Assembly: GCA_041670885.1 (NCBI GenBank)
Contig: JBAXYJ010000135.1
Span: 1 to 7,676 of the forward strand
Reading direction: 5' to 3'
Source: JAJBWD01 sp041670885
GTDB taxonomy: Bacteria > Bacillota > Clostridia > Clostridiales > Clostridiaceae
Length of the DNA stretch: 7,676 nucleotides
Numbering within the stretch: position 1 is the stretch's first letter; every line of letters starts with the position of its first letter. Below the pieces are notes generated by a model, which worked only from the letters and a program-made list of their open reading frames with translations, had not been told where the DNA came from and did no database searches. The translations under genes and the position numbers were made by a program. Below, piece by piece: positions 5,792 to 7,676 of this stretch.

Positions 5792-6151
5792 ATGGATAAA
5801 AGAGTGGATGAAATCAAAAAACAAAATCAGGCATCCCGTACAGGTTCATCAAGTGCTGCTGAAGGAATGTCATCAAATGCAGGTGTAGAGGAAGCTAAAA
5901 TATTAAATCAACAGTCCCGTATGAATAAAGAAACAGGCGGAACAACCGGTATGCAAAGCAGTGTATCATCAGATTCAGGTGTAGAAGAAGCTAAAAAATT
6001 AAATGAAGAATCCAGAAGAAATAAAGGAACCGGTGGAACATCTGGTATGCAAAGCAGTATATCATCAGATTCAGGTGTAGAAGAAGCTAAAAAATTAAAC
6101 CAACAGTCCCGTTCTAAAAAAGGAACTGGCGGAACATCCGGAATGTCTTAA
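5792..6151 (+). CDS. Repeat-built, gamma-type SASP-like spore protein
   Basis: A 119-residue protein made of four copies of a unit with a 32-residue period, cores at residues 5-25, 32-54, 64-86 and 96-118. The core reads V(D/E)E(A/I)KKxNxxSR, then a Gly/Ser/Thr-rich linker ending GM. The first copy is the most diverged. There is no Cys, His, Pro, Phe, Trp or Tyr, and the protein is dominated by Ser, Gly, Lys, Glu, Asn and Gln. This low-complexity, Asn-Gln-Ser-rich tandem design with KxxNQQS resembles gamma-type small acid-soluble spore proteins (SspE), which serve as amino-acid stores in spores and do not bind DNA. The classical TEFASE germination-protease site of SspE is not seen. The AAAGGAGA ribosome-binding site is six bases before the ATG. 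A forespore-like promoter and a strong terminator make it a single-gene unit. The SASP call is by resemblance, not proof. Confidence 0.7.
   Translation: MDKRVDEIKKQNQASRTGSSSAAEGMSSNAGVEEAKILNQQSRMNKETGGTTGMQSSVSSDSGVEEAKKLNEESRRNKGTGGTSGMQSSISSDSGVEEAKKLNQQSRSKKGTGGTSGMS
5948..6099 (+). repeat. In-gene direct repeats, 96-bp period
   Basis: The 56 bases at 5948-6003 recur at 6044-6099 with a single mismatch (GTG versus ATA in the Val/Ile codon). They mark recent duplication of the 32-codon unit of the SASP-like gene. Synonymous sites are conserved too, so the third and fourth protein repeats are the youngest pair. Confidence 0.9.
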
Positions 6152-6177
6152 TAAAAACTGAAAAAGATAGTATAATA

Positions 6178-6216
6178 AAGTGTGCAGGTACTAAAACCTG
6201 CACACTTTTGTTCTCC
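6178..6216. terminator. Strong bidirectional terminator between SASP-like gene and reverse ORF
   Basis: A perfect 12-bp stem AAGTGTGCAGGT (6178-6189) with ACCTGCACACTT (6196-6207) and a 6-base loop is followed by TTGTTCT on the plus strand. On the reverse strand it is followed by a T-rich stretch. It begins 27 bases after the SASP-like stop and lies just beyond the reverse ORF's stop at 6223, so it probably serves both. Confidence 0.85.
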
Positions 6217-6222
6217 TAAATT

Positions 6223-6450
6223 TTATAATTTTGCATACTCTTCCCTGCTATAAAATTGTCTTCCCTTTAAATATTCCGGTATATTTTTTTCTTCATCATT
6301 TATAGTTATTCTGGCATACTTTTTTCTTATTTCTAAGGAGTATATATTTTTGTCATAGGAAAGCCTGCCTATACATCTCAGCCTTAGTTTCAGGTCTTCA
6401 GACAGCTCTGTAACGTGGTTAAATCCCTTATAATGATAAAAAAACCACAT
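6223..6450 (-). CDS. Small hypothetical protein (about 75 aa), start uncertain
   Basis: No family recognised. The frame codes for a basic, charged protein with a strand-like pattern (SLEIRKKYARITINDEEK) and a C-terminal SREEYAKL. It looks protein-like rather than random, and its stop is followed by a shared terminator. The start is problematic: the ATG at 6450 and a GTG at 6453 both lie inside the stem of the terminator at 6438-6471, with no ribosome-binding site upstream and no later Met. It may be a C-terminal fragment of a lost gene, be translated from a non-ATG codon, or be reached by read-through from the pentapeptide gene. I saw no membrane segments or cysteine motifs. Confidence 0.4.
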   Translation of the reverse strand: MWFFYHYKGFNHVTELSEDLKLRLRCIGRLSYDKNIYSLEIRKKYARITINDEEKNIPEYLKGRQFYSREEYAKL

Positions 6451-6471
6451 CACTTATGATATGGTTTTTTT
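6438..6471. terminator. Bidirectional terminator downstream of the pentapeptide-repeat gene
   Basis: A 15-bp stem (6438-6452 with 6457-6471), one mismatched position (C6448/A6461, a G-U pair on the reverse transcript), has a 4-base loop and seven A/T pairs at its base. On the reverse strand it gives a GC-containing stem followed by T7, a classical terminator, 23 bases after the stop of the gene ending at 6494. Confidence 0.85.
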
Positions 6472-6493
6472 AATAGAAATAATTTAAATTTTA

Positions 6494-7357
6494 TTATTTA
6501 TCCCAGTACAGAGGTCTGGATAGTGATATGGGAAGTTTAGTATTAGAATCTCCTTTAGCCGTGTTAATCTGAGATTGTGTTAAAAATATACTATCTGTAA
6601 GGTTTGCTCCTCTAATATCTGCATCACGTATGTCAGCTCCAATGAAATCTGCACCGGTCAGGTCAGCTCCTTTAAGATTTGCTGCTATAAGGAAATCTCC
6701 TCTTAAGTCGGTACCCCTAAGATTAATTTTTCTAAGGTCAGCGCCAATTAAATCCAGTCTTCCCCCAATTGTTTTTCTGCGTTTTAAATTGCTTTTTTGT
6801 CCTCCAAGTATCCTTGAACGAACAAGTTCACTTATCTTTTCAAGCAGAGAATTAACTTCAGTCCTATGTGACTCCAGGTCCAAGGCTATCAGAGAATCGC
6901 AGCTTAAAAGGGTAAGTTTTTCTGTTTCACTAATAAGGCAGCTGAGCTTACTTTCAATATTGCTGTTTCTTCCTATTCTGAGTGCTTCTTTTAAATACCA
7001 CAGCATTTCATGAAGCTGCCTCATAACCAGAAATGCTTCAAACATCTGCTCTCTTGATTCTTCATCCTGCCTCCAGCTTCGTCCGCCATAAGTAATCTGA
7101 GCTACCTTTTGCCCTGCACCAAAGCAGTCATAAGCAGTGCATCCTTTAAGTCCCTTATCCCTGAGATTTTTATGTACAGTACATTTAAAGTCCTGCTGCA
7201 AATTTATACAGGGCTTTCCTGCAGTCTTATCAACGGGAAAACCATCTGAAGCTGAAAAATACAGTGCAATGCAGCAAAATCCAAAACATTTCTCACAGTC
7301 ATTTCTCAGATCCTGGTATGATTTTTTGTCATATCCAGCTCTATTTTTATAAATCAT
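6494..7357 (-). CDS. Pentapeptide-repeat protein with Cys-rich N-terminal domain
   Basis: A 287-residue soluble protein with two distinct parts. The N-terminal third carries eight conserved-looking cysteines (C21, C24, C28, C29, C50, C59, C73, C78) in a CxxCxxxCC cluster, then KPC, FKC, KGC and YDCFGAGQ. This is a pattern I associate with uncharacterised pentapeptide proteins of Firmicutes and Actinobacteria, suggestive of metal or Fe-S binding. A helical, charged middle (about 100-190) leads to roughly twelve A(D/N)LxG-type pentapeptides (about 200-259; for example ADLRK, TDLRG, ANLKG, ADLTG, ADFIG, ADIRD), which form a right-handed quadrilateral beta-helix. Function is unknown; some pentapeptide proteins mimic DNA and protect gyrase, but this one is not a clear Qnr/MfpA type. 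The ATG at 7357 is preferred over the in-frame GTG at 7366 because AGGTGG lies five bases before it. Confidence 0.9.
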   Translation of the reverse strand: MIYKNRAGYDKKSYQDLRNDCEKCFGFCCIALYFSASDGFPVDKTAGKPCINLQQDFKCTVHKNLRDKGLKGCTAYDCFGAGQKVAQITYGGRSWRQDEESREQMFEAFLVMRQLHEMLWYLKEALRIGRNSNIESKLSCLISETEKLTLLSCDSLIALDLESHRTEVNSLLEKISELVRSRILGGQKSNLKRRKTIGGRLDLIGADLRKINLRGTDLRGDFLIAANLKGADLTGADFIGADIRDADIRGANLTDSIFLTQSQINTAKGDSNTKLPISLSRPLYWDK

Positions 7358-7391
7358 ATTAACCACCTTAAATTTTTAAAGTATAATCATT

Positions 7392-7414
7392 TGCGTGCTG
7401 CTTCGCAGCTCGCA
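7392..7414 (-). promoter_or_regulatory. Leader hairpin of the pentapeptide-repeat gene
   Basis: TGCGTGCTGC (7392-7401) pairs with GCAGCTCGCA (7405-7414), ten positions with one mismatch, around a TTC loop. It is an island of G/C in AT-rich DNA. If the promoter at 7425-7452 is right, it lies within the first few bases of the mRNA, 35-57 bases before the start codon. It may stabilise the 5' end or bind a regulator. Confidence 0.5.
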
Positions 7415-7424
7415 CAATATATAA

Positions 7425-7452
7425 ATTATACTATAATCAGATTTACAGTAAA
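7425..7452 (-). promoter_or_regulatory. Putative sigma-A promoter of the pentapeptide-repeat gene
   Basis: On the reverse strand TTTACT (plus 7447-7452), a 16-base spacer and a perfect TATAAT (plus 7425-7430) form a good vegetative promoter. It predicts a transcript start near 7418 and a leader of about 60 bases. Confidence 0.55.
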
Positions 7453-7676
7453 AAACTCCGTTTAATGATTTCATTATCATAACGTTAGTAAATATTACCT
7501 TAATACCGTTACTGAAAACTTATAAAAAGTTATAAATTACTACATTACATAATAATCTATATGCTTTTATGTTTCATTCCTTATTCATAGTGTTCTTTTT
7601 CATATCATTACTAATACTACTCAAGTGGTCTAACACTCCCAAGGCTTAAAATCCCCACCAACGTGTGGGTACATAT
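7453..7676. other. Non-coding AT-rich right end with a GC-richer, hairpin-forming edge
   Basis: No convincing gene is seen to the right edge. The last 55 bases are richer in G/C and contain small stems: AGTG/CACT (7625-7638) and CCCAC/GTGGG (7654-7658 with 7665-7669, six-base loop). They could belong to a neighbouring leader, a structured RNA or a mobile-element end that continues outside. The window ends before this can be resolved. Confidence 0.3.

Noticed and set aside
5948..6099. CRISPR-like repeats
   Set aside because: The repeats are in-frame codon repeats of a protein gene with a 96-base period and no unique spacers.
6630..7013. Open forward frame of 127 codons with regular Ser-Ala-Pro repeats
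   Set aside because: It is the antisense shadow of the pentapeptide repeats; the periodicity comes from the reverse-strand gene.
7570..7643. Reverse 22-codon ORF (TTG start, GGTGGGG ten bases upstream) at the right edge
   Set aside because: Very short, weak start codon, and no recognisable product or terminator; not enough to call a gene.
7654..7669. Mini-ykkC (guanidine-II) riboswitch hairpin, because of an ACG-containing loop
   Set aside because: The required ACGR loop and the paired second hairpin are absent; the loop is CAACGT.

Overview
The window is strongly AT-rich, with A/T-heavy third codon positions, strong AGGAGG-like ribosome-binding sites and hairpin/T-run terminators. A repeat-built protein resembling a spore SASP is present. 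This suggests a spore-forming low-GC Firmicute, most likely a member of the Clostridia. That assignment is inference, because no rRNA or other marker gene lies in the window.

Layout, left to right. (1) The N-terminal 289 codons of a large-subunit (HPII/KatE-type) catalase run leftward off the left edge. Upstream of it is a 350-base gap with nested perfect inverted repeats just above its start. (2) A forward YddE-type PhzF-family isomerase gene follows, converging through a hairpin on a reverse DUF421 (YetF-like) membrane protein gene. (3) Next is a decayed forward PPP-family (eukaryote-like) Ser/Thr phosphatase. Its N-terminal metal-binding motifs are gone, and the rest is split over two overlapping frames. 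It ends at a clear terminator. (4) A reverse unrecognised gene remnant is broken by a single-base frame shift in an A-run. (5) A forward D-2-hydroxyacid dehydrogenase follows, with a perfect TTGTGA-N6-TCACAA palindrome upstream of its promoter. (6) A forward 119-residue protein of four 32-residue-period repeats resembles a gamma-type SASP. It has a forespore-sigma-like promoter and a strong terminator. (7) A reverse small hypothetical ORF comes next, then a reverse pentapeptide-repeat protein with a cysteine-rich N-terminal domain. The two are separated by a strong bidirectional terminator. (8) The last 230 bases are AT-rich and apparently non-coding, ending in a more GC-rich, hairpin-forming edge.

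The genes are mostly single transcription units with their own promoters and terminators, so no multigene operon is evident. The loose theme is stress protection: peroxide removal (catalase), a DUF421 protein whose relatives have been linked to spore resistance, and the SASP-like protein. No clear new multi-gene system is visible. The most interesting items are the SASP-like repeat protein, the nested inverted repeats above the catalase, the two frame-broken genes and the Cys-rich pentapeptide protein.
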